64,000 nucleotides of DNA from JANQQJ01 sp046290575 (GCA_046290575.1 JBKAGX010000011.1:8504-72503), one strand, 5' to 3'. Numbered from the stretch's first letter, positions 41,619 through 50,519 are shown. The notes: a model not told the origin generated them from the sequence alone. Numbers and translations are program-made.

Positions 41619-43061
41619 TTATTTCAGGTCGTAGTCAATCCAGAGGTCGCGGACGGAAATCAGGCCCATGGGCGCGAGGGTCTCCCCGTCGATATCCTTG
41701 GCCTGAAGCTCTGTGTTAATCCGCATATTCTTCAGGTGTTTGGACAGGATCCGGACACCGATGGTCGCTTCCTGATGCGAGATCCAGGCCCCAGGGCACA
41801 GATGCGGGCCCACGCCGAACGCCATATGGCTGTAGCGTCCGTCTTTGGCATAGCCGCTGCGGATCAGCTTCCCGGTATAAAGGTCATCGCGGAAAATATC
41901 GAAGGTTTCGGGGTCCTTGAACACCCGGTCATCATGGTTGGCTGAAAAGTCGACCATGTTGACCAGCGAGCCCGCAGGGATATGCACCCCGTGCATGACA
42001 ATGTCATAGGTGTTGTGCCGCGGCTGGCCGCCAATCGGCGTGGAGTGCCGCAGGGTTTCGTGGAACGCGTTGTCCCACAAGTCTTCCTCGTTCTTGACGG
42101 CTTCATACTGGTCAGGATGGTTGAGCAGCAGATAGGCCATGTTCATGATGGCGCCGCGGGTCGTCTCACCGCCGCCACCGACCACCAGGGCAATGTTCGA
42201 GGTGATTTCCTCGGTCGACAGATAGTCGCCGTCGACTTTGGTCTCGCAAAGCTTGGTGATGATGTCCTTGCTGATGACGTTGCCATCATTATCGTACAGA
42301 TAAGTCGGCTCCTTGCGGCGCTGCTCGACGATGCCTTCGACATAGTCTTCCAGATGCTGGCGCGCCTCGACCCCTTGCTTGTGGGTTTCAGATCCGCCCA
42401 AACCGGTCATCATCGAATTGTACCAATAGTAGAAGTCGCCCTGGGCTTCCTTGGGGAAGCCGAGTACTTCACAGACAACGCGGATGGGGAACTCGTTGGC
42501 GAAGGCCTTACCGATTTCGATGGTCCTGACACCGTCTTTGTCCTCAATAAACGGCTCATGGGTCATGCTGTCCCAGTCGCCGATCATTTCCTCCGCCAGG
42601 CGCTCAATGGCCGGGATGCGGTTGGCAAGCGATTTGCCGACCAGATGCTGACCATAGAGATTACGGCGCCGGCGATGTTCAACCCCACTCAGCTCAAGCT
42701 GGGTGTTGCCCAGCACGCCGCTGGATGAACCCTTTGGAATCGTGTTGAAGCCTTCGTCATCGAAATAGCAGTCGGTCACATCCTGATAGCGGGTGACGTA
42801 ATAGCAATTGTGCAGCTTGTCGTGGAAGACCGGATAGTGGTCGCGCATGATCCGGTAATAGGGGTACGGATTGCGCATGAATTCGTAGGAATTGAAGATC
42901 CGTGGATCGATCAATGGCGTCCCGTCTTCGGCGTGGCCCATATCGTACGCTTCGCCATAGGGCATTAGCGGGAAATCCTTCTGGGCGGTGATGTCATCGG
43001 CCTGATCTGTGGGCCCATTATCAAGGGCCTGGTCGAGGACGGCGGCAAAGCTGGCAGTCAT
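41619..43061 (-). CDS. Cytochrome P450
   Basis: 480 residues from ATG 43061; a GTG at 43070 is also possible. The canonical I-helix is IALVVGGGGETTRGAIMNM, the ExxR is AFHETLRHSTP, and the heme loop is MAFGVGPHLCPGAWIS with Cys about residue 422. Bacterial soluble type, slightly long at the N terminus. It heads a two-gene operon with the Cys-less P450-like protein and is divergent from a 7Fe-type ferredoxin gene that could supply electrons. Confidence 0.93.
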   Translation of the reverse strand: MTASFAAVLDQALDNGPTDQADDITAQKDFPLMPYGEAYDMGHAEDGTPLIDPRIFNSYEFMRNPYPYYRIMRDHYPVFHDKLHNCYYVTRYQDVTDCYFDDEGFNTIPKGSSSGVLGNTQLELSGVEHRRRRNLYGQHLVGKSLANRIPAIERLAEEMIGDWDSMTHEPFIEDKDGVRTIEIGKAFANEFPIRVVCEVLGFPKEAQGDFYYWYNSMMTGLGGSETHKQGVEARQHLEDYVEGIVEQRRKEPTYLYDNDGNVISKDIITKLCETKVDGDYLSTEEITSNIALVVGGGGETTRGAIMNMAYLLLNHPDQYEAVKNEEDLWDNAFHETLRHSTPIGGQPRHNTYDIVMHGVHIPAGSLVNMVDFSANHDDRVFKDPETFDIFRDDLYTGKLIRSGYAKDGRYSHMAFGVGPHLCPGAWISHQEATIGVRILSKHLKNMRINTELQAKDIDGETLAPMGLISVRDLWIDYDLK

Positions 43062-43248
43062 GATTCTCACTTTCAGAGGTAGTCAAAATGGCAGGACAGG
43101 CACCGTAGCAGATTATCAACCACAGTCACGCTTGACTTTATCCTGCAAAGGGCGGTACTGGCAATGCGCGCTTGCCAGATGGGCCTTCAATTCCCATTCT
43201 GGCGACCTACCATTAGCGGATACTAATAGGCCAGGGGAAACAATCAGC

Positions 43249-43539
43249 ATGACCTATGTCATTACCGAAGCGTGTGTGGATGTAAAGGACGAGTCCTGCC
43301 TGGAGGTCTGTCCGGTAGATTGCATCTATGCCGATGAAGAAGACCGGATGCGCTTTATCGAGCCGGATGAATGCATCGATTGCGGTGTCTGCGTTGAGGC
43401 ATGCCCGGTGCAGGCAATCTTTGCCGACGATGATACGCCCGAAAATTCTCGCAACTTTATCGCCATCAACGCGGACTATTTCAAAGATAAGGACGCGGCC
43501 CGGTCAAAGGTGAACGAGATTATGGGCGAAGGGCTTTAA
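43249..43539 (+). CDS. fdxA: Ferredoxin, [3Fe-4S][4Fe-4S] FdxA type
   Basis: 96 residues from ATG 43249, with GGGGAAA upstream. ITEACVDVKDESCLEVCPVD carries the spacing of the first cluster with the extra CxxxxxxC pattern of seven-iron ferredoxins, and ECIDCGVCVEACPVQAIF supplies the 4Fe-4S cluster. It matches the FdxA/FdIII family in length. It is divergent from the P450 pair and so may donate electrons to it (inference). Confidence 0.9.
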   Translation: MTYVITEACVDVKDESCLEVCPVDCIYADEEDRMRFIEPDECIDCGVCVEACPVQAIFADDDTPENSRNFIAINADYFKDKDAARSKVNEIMGEGL

Positions 43540-43548
43540 GCCACCACT

Positions 43549-43573
43549 AAAGACGCCTTCGCGCGTCTTTTCA
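43549..43573 (+). terminator. Terminator after the ferredoxin gene
   Basis: AAAGACGC (43549-43556) pairs with GCGTCTTT (43563-43570), CTTCGC loop, followed by a short T-rich tail. Confidence 0.8.
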
Positions 43574-43641
43574 GGAAATTCCCAGTTTTGTGTCGCAGAT
43601 CACGGTAAATGTGGGTGGGGCCTCCTAAGTTTGTGCAGCCT

Positions 43642-43669
43642 GATGGCATGGTGCCATCGGCTTGAAGCC
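43642..43669 (+). other. Two adjacent small hairpins in the leader of a 49-residue gene
   Basis: GATGGCA-TGG-TGCCATC (43642-43658) is a perfect 7-bp stem. GGCTT-G-AAGCC (43659-43669) follows at once. They end seven bases before the strong GGAAGGAGG ribosome site (43676-43684). Confidence 0.5.
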
Positions 43670-43688
43670 AAACTGGAAGGAGGCAGTC

Positions 43689-43838
43689 ATGTTTATGGAA
43701 TTAGGGCGGCACGCGGCCATGTTCGGGTACCGCGACAATGTAAAAGACATGCGCCGGCAACGCCGGATCGCTCGGGCCAAAAGGGCCGGGCAGAATCGTC
43801 GTATGCGGCATCCGATTATCTATTCACGGTTTTCTTAA
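43689..43838 (+). CDS. Short, highly basic protein (49 residues)
   Basis: An ATG at 43689 preceded four bases earlier by GGAAGGAGG, one of the best ribosome sites in the window. It opens a frame MFMELGRHAAMFGYRDNVKD, then MRRQRRIARAKRAGQNRRMR and HPIIYSRFS. 16 of 49 residues are Arg or Lys. I do not recognise a family. The strong ribosome site, hairpin leader and clean stop argue that it is expressed. The very basic middle could bind nucleic acid or be a remnant ribosomal-type peptide. Confidence 0.6.
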   Translation: MFMELGRHAAMFGYRDNVKDMRRQRRIARAKRAGQNRRMRHPIIYSRFS

Positions 43839-43883
43839 TCGTGGTTCGGATAGATCAGGCATGTTCTGAACCCGCCCTAAGCG

Positions 43884-43951
43884 AGCCGGGGCGGTACTCC
43901 AAAAGAGGTGGTGCGCTGATCCGCCGTGTCTTTTGGTGTACTGCTCCGGCT
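43884..43951. repeat. Long imperfect inverted repeat (23-bp arms)
   Basis: AGCCGGGGCGGTACTCC...AAAAGA (43884-43906) pairs with 43929-43951 with about three mismatches, enclosing 22 bases with a further GGTGG/CCGCC match. It could fold as a long RNA hairpin or be a short mobile repeat; no coding role is seen. Confidence 0.6.
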
Positions 43952-44051
43952 TCACGGGTGTTGCTGCAAAAAGCCATCGACCCTTGACCCCGGGGCCCAT
44001 CCACTCAGATTGATAGATCATGGATAGTGATTTTAAGTCTGGGAGGGACGC

Positions 44052-44945
44052 ATGGATAGAGACGAAAACAAGCCGGTAGATCGCCGCAGGTTTATGGTTG
44101 CCGGGGCTGCAGGATTGGCGGCTCTGGGTGCAGGGGCCGCGCTTGCCGAGACCGGCAAACCAGGAACCTATAGCTGGGAACAGGAGGGCAATGCTGGGCG
44201 ATTCGCCGGCAAGTCCGTGCTGATCACCGGCGCGACATCCGGCATTGGTGCGGCGACGGCGCGTGCCTTTGCTGCTGAAGGCGCCAATGTGATGTTCTGC
44301 GGTCGCCGGGAGGCGCTGGGCGCGGAGGTCGAAAAGGGCATTCGCGACGCGGGCAACGAGGCGACCTATATGCGCGCTGATGTGCGCGAAAACGATCAGG
44401 TCAAAGCCTTCGCCGACGCTTGCGTTGACCGCTATGGCGGCATTGATATCGGGTTCAACAATGCAGGGATTGCCGGCCCGGCGGGTAGCTATGCTGACGC
44501 GGCCCTGGATGGCACCGATGGCTACCATGATGTCATGAAAACTAATGTCGATGGGGTCTTCTATGCCATGCGCCATGAAATCCCGGTCATGCTGGAGCAG
44601 GGCCATGGCATCATCATCAACACCGCTTCCATGTTGGGCAGCAAGGGCTCGGCCGGCGTCGGTCCCTATAGTGCGACGAAGCATGCGGTCGTCGGGCTGA
44701 CCCGCTCCGCAGCATTGCTTTACACCCGCCAGAATCTGCGGATTGTGTCGATTTCACCAGGCCCTGTTGATACGCCGCTTATGCGGGCCGGGGGTAACGA
44801 CTTGAGCCGCGTCGCCGCCGCCAACCCGAGCGGGCGGCTCGCGACTCCGGAAGAGATTGCCGAAATGGTCCTGGTTCTGGCCGCGCCGCATTCCGGCTTC
44901 GTCAATGGCGAGGACTTCAAGGTGGACGGAGGCGCATCGGCTTAA
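44052..44945 (+). CDS. Short-chain dehydrogenase with Tat export signal
   Basis: 297 residues. The N terminus DRRRFMVAGAAGLAALGAGA is a twin-arginine signal (RR at residues 11-13) with cleavage near ALA-ETGKP. A complete SDR domain follows: TGATSGIGAATARAF for NAD(P) binding, FNNAGIAG, the catalytic Ser in NTASMLGS, Tyr/Lys in YSATKHAVV and a final VNGEDFKVDGGASA. Most SDRs are cytoplasmic, so a Tat-exported NAD(P)-binding enzyme folded before transport is notable. GGGAGGG precedes the ATG. Confidence 0.9.
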   Translation: MDRDENKPVDRRRFMVAGAAGLAALGAGAALAETGKPGTYSWEQEGNAGRFAGKSVLITGATSGIGAATARAFAAEGANVMFCGRREALGAEVEKGIRDAGNEATYMRADVRENDQVKAFADACVDRYGGIDIGFNNAGIAGPAGSYADAALDGTDGYHDVMKTNVDGVFYAMRHEIPVMLEQGHGIIINTASMLGSKGSAGVGPYSATKHAVVGLTRSAALLYTRQNLRIVSISPGPVDTPLMRAGGNDLSRVAAANPSGRLATPEEIAEMVLVLAAPHSGFVNGEDFKVDGGASA

Positions 44946-45031
44946 GGCTGCAGGAAGGGTTTCTTGCTGCCGACAGGCTTGTCTGCTAGCCCATCCAGCA
45001 TTGCCGGAATGTAGCAGAAGGGTGCTGGTGG

Positions 45032-46447
45032 ATGTATCGCTGGTTGATTGTTGTGCCGACCATAGCTTTCTTGGCCTATGGCTTTACCAATCCGGCATCA
45101 GTTGAACTTTTTCGTCCGGATTCTCCGCAATATGTGAACTTTGATCCCGTTCGTTCGGCTGGATACCCGGTGTTCTTGGACCTTGGCGTAGCCCTGATGG
45201 GATCACTTGAGCTAGTGCCCTATCTGCAGCTCGTTCTGTTTGCGCTCGCAGCACTTTACCTGTCCCGTGAGATTCAGCTTTCGACAGGAAGTACCCTGCT
45301 GGCGACAGGGCTTGGCCTGGCGTTTTTGATCCACCCTAGGATTTATGGCCTGACGTTTCAGATCATTACTGAACCAGTCTTTATTGCCACGCTGATGGTG
45401 GCTTTAGGGCTGCTTATGAGATTGTTGCGGTTACCGAACTTGTGGGCGTTTGCTGCGTTTTCAGCCGTGGTTGGAATCGCGGCGACCATCAAGCCAGCGG
45501 CTCTGTCCTTTTTTCCGATTCTGATCCTCGTGTGGCTGCTTAGTTGGGTCGCGCTGGAGCGGCGACGGATTGCGGCGCTGGCGATTGTGGTTTTGCCAGC
45601 TCTGCTGACCCTTCTGGCTGAGCGCGCGTTCTACCAATCGGTCCATGGACCGGAGCGGATGTCGCTGACCGGCGTTCATGCATTTGCCAAGGCCGGCATG
45701 GTCAACACGGATCACCAGTGGTCGGAACAGGACCTTGAGCGTCTGACACCAACCGAGCGCGCGTTGTTTGACAGCTTAGGTGCTGATTTGCAGCCTATGC
45801 GTGATCTGATTTGGTCAACCGATCATTTTGGCCTAAAGCGAAATCTGACGTCGAGTTACGAGATATTTCTGCAGTATTTCTACCGACCCGATCTGCGAGA
45901 GAGGCTGATTGAAGAGAAGCAGGGTGACCTTGTCGCCGTATATGACAGCCTGGGAAGGATTGGATTACAAAGGCTTGAGCGTTCGGTCTTGGGTTACGTC
46001 CGGCTCACGCTTGTCAATTATCGCGCGTTGTGGTCGGGCATGGTTCTGCAAACGCCATGGGGCCATCGTGCGAAGGTCCAGTTTCTGGCCGAAAGCAGAC
46101 CGATCCCGTTTGACGGTACGGTACGTGGGGTGGACTTTGTGCGGCCGGCAAATCTTATGGCGATCCCTGTGAGTCTTGCGATCCCCGCAATCGGTGTTGC
46201 GACGTTGATCGCTATTGCCTTTGCGGTCTTCCAGTGGATGCGTCACAGGAAATTGCATTATGCGCTGGCGGTTTCTGCGTTGGTTGGTGCCCTTATTCAT
46301 TTGAACTTTGGCGTCACGGCTGCGTTTGGAGTCTCAAACGCTCGCTACACGGTTGCTATGTGGCCAGCAGCGATTGTCTCGATGACGTTCTTGTTGATGT
46401 ACATGTGGGACATTTTCCGTAAGCGGTCTCGCCCCCAGATACTCTAA
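45032..46447 (+). CDS. Multi-pass membrane protein, glycosyltransferase-39-like
   Basis: 471 residues with about ten hydrophobic helices and a large loop around residues 210-330. The early RPDSPQYVNFDPVRSAGYPV, with acidic residues near the first helix, and the HPRIYGLTFQIITEPVF block resemble lipid-linked-sugar transferases (GT39/PMT or ArnT-like), which have a catalytic Asp in the first loop. Confident only at the level of membrane topology. Composition is less GC-rich than neighbours. Its stop overlaps the convergent Anbu stop by four bases. Confidence 0.6.
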   Translation: MYRWLIVVPTIAFLAYGFTNPASVELFRPDSPQYVNFDPVRSAGYPVFLDLGVALMGSLELVPYLQLVLFALAALYLSREIQLSTGSTLLATGLGLAFLIHPRIYGLTFQIITEPVFIATLMVALGLLMRLLRLPNLWAFAAFSAVVGIAATIKPAALSFFPILILVWLLSWVALERRRIAALAIVVLPALLTLLAERAFYQSVHGPERMSLTGVHAFAKAGMVNTDHQWSEQDLERLTPTERALFDSLGADLQPMRDLIWSTDHFGLKRNLTSSYEIFLQYFYRPDLRERLIEEKQGDLVAVYDSLGRIGLQRLERSVLGYVRLTLVNYRALWSGMVLQTPWGHRAKVQFLAESRPIPFDGTVRGVDFVRPANLMAIPVSLAIPAIGVATLIAIAFAVFQWMRHRKLHYALAVSALVGALIHLNFGVTAAFGVSNARYTVAMWPAAIVSMTFLLMYMWDIFRKRSRPQIL

Positions 46448-47217
46448 ATCGAATTGTTCGGGCCCATCAGCTTCAGCAATGGTTCTTCCCAATCAGGATC
46501 CGGCAGATTTCCGAAGGCGCGGTTGAGCGCCTCGGACCATGAATCGCTTAGCGAGTGGAAATAGGAATCACCTTCTTCGATCGTCCGGTTCATCGCGAGT
46601 TCAAGGCTATCGCGCTTGTAGACGACAAGACTCAGCGGCATACCCACCGACAGATTTGACCGGAGGGTTGAGGTCATGGAAATCAAGCCTAGTTTCATCG
46701 CGTCCGTCAGGGGCGTTGAATAGGTCAAGAGCCGATCGAGGATTGGTTTGCCATATTTTGTTTCGCCAATCTGAAAGAAGGGTGTTTGCCGGCTGGCTTC
46801 AATGAAGTTGCCTGCTGAATAGATCTGGAACAGGCGCAGGCCACGGCCCCTGATCTGGCCGCCCAGAATAAGCGAGACATTGAAGCCGCCTGCGTCGGCG
46901 ACCAATGCGTCGCCATACATGGAATGGACCTGTTTGACGGCTTCGCCGACCAGCCTGGCGGCGTCAAACATCGATTTCACGGTCAACAGGGTTTCTGTAT
47001 TGCCGTCTGCGTTATCGATGCCCTCGCGCAGCAGGTTGATGACAGTCTGGCTGACCGACAAATTACCCGCACTCATCAGGACGATGACCCGCTCTCCGGG
47101 CACTTCCCAAACATGCATTTTCCGAAAGGTGGAGATGTGATCGACGCCGGCGTTGGTGCGCGAATCAGACAACATCACCATTCCGGACGACAGCAGCATC
47201 CCTGCGCAATAGGTCAT
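46444..47217 (-). CDS. Anbu-type proteasome-related peptidase
   Basis: 257 residues. MTYCAGMLLSSGMVMLSDSR, continuing TNAGVDHISTFRKMHVW, is the N-terminal nucleophile hydrolase fold of the 20S-beta/HslV superfamily. Together with GERVIVLMSAGNLSVSQ it is the Anbu (COG3484) signature. Anbu forms open-ring or helical assemblies. It is encoded downstream of transglutaminase, alpha-E and ATP-grasp genes in the same direction, the classical Anbu locus, and probably acts with them in making or degrading a peptide-linked product. Confidence 0.9.
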   Translation of the reverse strand: MTYCAGMLLSSGMVMLSDSRTNAGVDHISTFRKMHVWEVPGERVIVLMSAGNLSVSQTVINLLREGIDNADGNTETLLTVKSMFDAARLVGEAVKQVHSMYGDALVADAGGFNVSLILGGQIRGRGLRLFQIYSAGNFIEASRQTPFFQIGETKYGKPILDRLLTYSTPLTDAMKLGLISMTSTLRSNLSVGMPLSLVVYKRDSLELAMNRTIEEGDSYFHSLSDSWSEALNRAFGNLPDPDWEEPLLKLMGPNNSI

Positions 47218-47285
47218 GCGTACCCTCTCAATGTTGGAGCGGCGCGCACTATGGCGGTGCCATGTACGTTATGCAATCGTCGATA

Positions 47286-48107
47286 CTATTGTTGGTGAAC
47301 GACGTCCATATCGGTAACGGCGACGCGGACCGCCAACCGTTCTTCACCGGCGCCGGTTCGAATGCCGCGAACGGGCGCGGCGTCTGCATAGTCCCGTCCG
47401 AGCGCAACGCGCACATATCCTTCGTGCGGGCTGACGCCATTTGCCGGATCAAACGCCACCCAACCCAGGTCGGGGACCAGGGTTTCAGCCCAGGCATGGC
47501 TGGCCTGTTGTTGGTTGCCGTCTTCCGTTGCACACAGGTAGCCGCTGACATAGCGAGCCGGAAAGCCGGCAAGGCGGGCGCACGCCGTGAAGAGATGGGC
47601 GTGGTCCTGACACACACCGCGCCCTGCTTCCAGGGCCTCGGCGGCCGTAGTGTCGACATCTGTTTCGCCTGGAACATAGGCGACATCCTTGCGGATGCCG
47701 GTCATCAGAGCGTGCAGAAACTCTATCGGGTCGTCCGCGCGGTCGGAGGTCACGTCGGCCAGGAGTTCGCGCATCCGGTCGCTCGGTTCGGTCAGCTCGG
47801 TAGGCTGGAGAAGAAACAGCGCCCGCGAAGGTGGCCCCTCATAGGGCGTGACCCCTCCCGTGTCGGTGGTCTGAATAACACCTTGAACCTTTAGGGACAA
47901 AATGTCGTGCTCGTCGTGAACGATCATTGTATGGACAATGTTACCGAAACCGTCCCGCCACACATGCAGCATGCGGCCGGCATCCACTGTCCAGTTCTGT
48001 ACGCTTTGGCCAGCGCCGCTATAGGGCGTCAGCCGGATGTACTGAATTGAGTGCTTGTTCGGCTCCGAATAGGCGTATTCGGTTTTATGGTCGATTTTAA
48101 TTTCCAT
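47286..48107 (-). CDS. Transglutaminase-like family protein
   Basis: 273 residues. The core is GRGVCQDHAHLFTACARLAGFP for the catalytic Cys (about residue 170), ASHAWAETLVPDLGWVAFDP for the His and Asp, with YVSGYL in between. The N-terminal domain (MEIKIDHKTEYAYSEPNKHS) is the beta-sandwich common to the family. This is the transglutaminase that accompanies alpha-E and ATP-grasp genes. It is not a mammalian-type crosslinker, and its substrate is unknown. It is five bases from the alpha-E gene. Confidence 0.9.
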   Translation of the reverse strand: MEIKIDHKTEYAYSEPNKHSIQYIRLTPYSGAGQSVQNWTVDAGRMLHVWRDGFGNIVHTMIVHDEHDILSLKVQGVIQTTDTGGVTPYEGPPSRALFLLQPTELTEPSDRMRELLADVTSDRADDPIEFLHALMTGIRKDVAYVPGETDVDTTAAEALEAGRGVCQDHAHLFTACARLAGFPARYVSGYLCATEDGNQQQASHAWAETLVPDLGWVAFDPANGVSPHEGYVRVALGRDYADAAPVRGIRTGAGEERLAVRVAVTDMDVVHQQ

Positions 48108-48112
48108 CGGTC

Positions 48113-49060
48113 CTAGCTATTCAGCAGGAAGTTGTCGGCGATTTCCACACCCAGCCGCGCATTCCGCTCGACATAATCGGTCAGATACTCGTGCAGGCCC
48201 TGGTCGAAAATATGGTCTATCTTTCCGAAGCGTAGCCGGGCGTGCGTTTCACCCGCCAGCCGGTGGCACTCATGCCGCTGTCCATAGTGCCCGGCCAGAG
48301 CGTCAAGATGGTGGGTGATTTCGTTTTGACAATGGTGCAGCGAACGCGGCATGGCCTCGACGAGGATCAGAAGTTCTGCGACGTGCATGGGCTGGACGTC
48401 TGTGCCATAGAGCGCGCGGTAATTTCGGAACGCACTGACAGACCGCAGCAGCGCCGCCCACTGATAGTAGTCCGTGGCGCCGCCAATGTCCTCACCCTGG
48501 GGTAATAGGACATGATATTTGACGTCGAGGATTCTTGCCGTGCTGTCGCCGCGCTCAACAAACGTTCCTAAACGCGTGAAGTGAAACGCTTCATCCTGAA
48601 GCATGGTGCCAACCGAGACACCGCGAAACAGGCTTGACCGTTCCTTGACCCAGTCGAAAAATTGCTGTGGGCCTGTGGCATGGATGCGGGCCTCGGTCAT
48701 ATCCCGGATTTCGATCCAGGTCGTGTTCAGGCTCTGCCAGACTTCGCTGGGCACTGCATGCCGCATGGCACGGCAGTTTTCGCGCGCGGCATGAATGCAT
48801 GAATAGATGCTAGAGGGGTTGTCGGGATCGAGAGCCATGAAGGCGAGGACACTTCGGTCATCGGCCTGATCATAGGCATCAGGGAAAATTTCGTCGCCGC
48901 CGGAAATCGTCACGACCGACTTCCATTGGGTCTCGGCGCTTTCCGGTGTCGTCGGCATCATCGACAGGCGGTGCGCGACATCCAGGATACGCGCATGGTT
49001 CTCCGCCCGCTCAATATACCGGCCCATCCAGTACAAATTGTCTGCAGTTCGGCTTAGCAT
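48113..49060 (-). CDS. Alpha-E domain protein (DUF403)
   Basis: 315 residues, almost all helical. MLSRTADNLYWMGRYIERAE, then NHARILDVAHRLSMMP, is the start signature of the alpha-E superfamily, and FTRLGTFVERGDSTARILDVKYH is its second hallmark. The family pairs with circularly permuted ATP-grasp enzymes and transglutaminases in peptide modification loci. It is nine bases after the ATP-grasp stop. Confidence 0.9.
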   Translation of the reverse strand: MLSRTADNLYWMGRYIERAENHARILDVAHRLSMMPTTPESAETQWKSVVTISGGDEIFPDAYDQADDRSVLAFMALDPDNPSSIYSCIHAARENCRAMRHAVPSEVWQSLNTTWIEIRDMTEARIHATGPQQFFDWVKERSSLFRGVSVGTMLQDEAFHFTRLGTFVERGDSTARILDVKYHVLLPQGEDIGGATDYYQWAALLRSVSAFRNYRALYGTDVQPMHVAELLILVEAMPRSLHHCQNEITHHLDALAGHYGQRHECHRLAGETHARLRFGKIDHIFDQGLHEYLTDYVERNARLGVEIADNFLLNS

Positions 49061-49069
49061 TGGATAACC

Positions 49070-50494
49070 TCAGGCCTCCAGAACCCACGTGTCTTTGGTC
49101 CCGCCACCCTGGCTTGAGTTCACGACCAGTGACCCTTCGCGCAGGGCGACACGGGTCAGGCCGCCAGGAACGACATGAACTTCTTCCCCGCTCAGGATAA
49201 ACGGCCGCAGGTCGACGTGGCGGGGGGCGATGCCCTTGTCCACAAAGGTGGGGCAGGTGCTCAATGCCAGCGTTGGCTGGGCAATGTAGGACTCAGGCCG
49301 GGCTTTGATCCTGTCAGCAAACTGTTCCTGTTCCGCCTTGGTCGAGGACGGGCCGACGAGCATGCCATAGCCGCCGGACCCGTGAACTTCTTTGACGACC
49401 AAATCCGCCAGATTCTCCAGCACGTAGGTTTGTTCGTCAGGTTTGCGGCAGTCATAGGTCGGAACGTTCTTTAGGATCGGTTCCTCACCCAGATAGAAGC
49501 GCACGATATCCGGCATGTATATGTAGATCGCCTTGTCGTCGGAAATCCCGGTGCCAATTGCATTGGTGATGGAAATATTGCCGGCGCGATAGGCGCTCAA
49601 CAGACCGGGTACGCCGAGGGTTGAATCCGTTCGGAATGCCAGCGGATCCAGGAATGGATCGTCCAACCGGCGGTAGATGACGTCGACACGGCGGGGGCCT
49701 TCCGGCGTGCGCATGAACACTTCGCCTGTATCCACAAACAGATCCTGACCTTCCACGAGCTCGACGCCCATTTCTTCGGCCAGATAAGCGTGTTCGAAAT
49801 AGGCACTGTTATAAATACCCGGGGTCAGCACCGCGACGGAGGGTTTGTCAACGTGCGCAGGCGCGATACTGCGAAGGGTCTTCAGCAATTGCGTCGGGTA
49901 GGTTTCCACCGGTGCGATGCGATGCTTGGAAAAGATGTCAGGGAACAACCGCATCATCACTTCACGGTTTTCCAGCATGTAAGCGACGCCAGACGGGGTC
50001 CGGGCATTGTCCTCCAGGACATAGAAATCGTTCTCACCGGTGCGCACCATATCGATGCCGATGATGTGAGCGTAGATGTTGCGCGGCAGGTCGAGCCCGA
50101 CCATCTCGGGCCTGAACTGGTCGTTGCGCATCACCAGTTCAGGCGGAACGATTCCGGCCTGCAGGATTTCCTGGTCGTGATAGATGTCATGAATAAAGGC
50201 GTTGATGGCGCGAACACGTTGCATGGCGCCTTTTGACAGCAGCGACCACTCGTCAGCCCCAAAAATCCTGGGGACGATATCAAAAGGGATGAGGCGTTCC
50301 GGATCGCCACCTTCGGTATAGACGGAAAAGGTAATACCCAAACGCCGAAACATGGTGTCCGCTTCTTGGCGTTTGCGTTCAAGCTCCGCAGGGTCCGCGT
50401 CGTGGAGCCAACGATGAAGCCGACCGTAGACCTGGCGCGGCGGCTCGCCGGGCTGGGCCATCTCATCAAATACCATTTTATTGAGCGTTTCCAT
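49070..50494 (-). CDS. Circularly permuted type 2 ATP-grasp protein
   Basis: 474 residues. It contains GVAYMLENREVMMRLFPDIF, ENLADLVVKEVHGSGGYGML and SYIAQPTLALSTCPTFVD, the ATP-binding and metal-binding segments of the permuted ATP-grasp 2 family (formerly DUF404/DUF407). Such enzymes form amide bonds between a carboxylate and an amine, probably tagging or making a peptide. It is the first gene of the Anbu cluster; a 17-bp palindrome lies 26 bases upstream of its start. Confidence 0.92.
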   Translation of the reverse strand: METLNKMVFDEMAQPGEPPRQVYGRLHRWLHDADPAELERKRQEADTMFRRLGITFSVYTEGGDPERLIPFDIVPRIFGADEWSLLSKGAMQRVRAINAFIHDIYHDQEILQAGIVPPELVMRNDQFRPEMVGLDLPRNIYAHIIGIDMVRTGENDFYVLEDNARTPSGVAYMLENREVMMRLFPDIFSKHRIAPVETYPTQLLKTLRSIAPAHVDKPSVAVLTPGIYNSAYFEHAYLAEEMGVELVEGQDLFVDTGEVFMRTPEGPRRVDVIYRRLDDPFLDPLAFRTDSTLGVPGLLSAYRAGNISITNAIGTGISDDKAIYIYMPDIVRFYLGEEPILKNVPTYDCRKPDEQTYVLENLADLVVKEVHGSGGYGMLVGPSSTKAEQEQFADRIKARPESYIAQPTLALSTCPTFVDKGIAPRHVDLRPFILSGEEVHVVPGGLTRVALREGSLVVNSSQGGGTKDTWVLEA

Positions 50495-50519
50495 TTATTG
50501 CGTCTTCATTGTGCACATA

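Noticed and set aside
43631..43987. A 118-residue open frame overlapping the 49-codon gene
   Set aside because: It has no ribosome site, runs through hairpins and the inverted repeat, and shows no protein-like motif. The frame at 43689 has the strong ribosome site.
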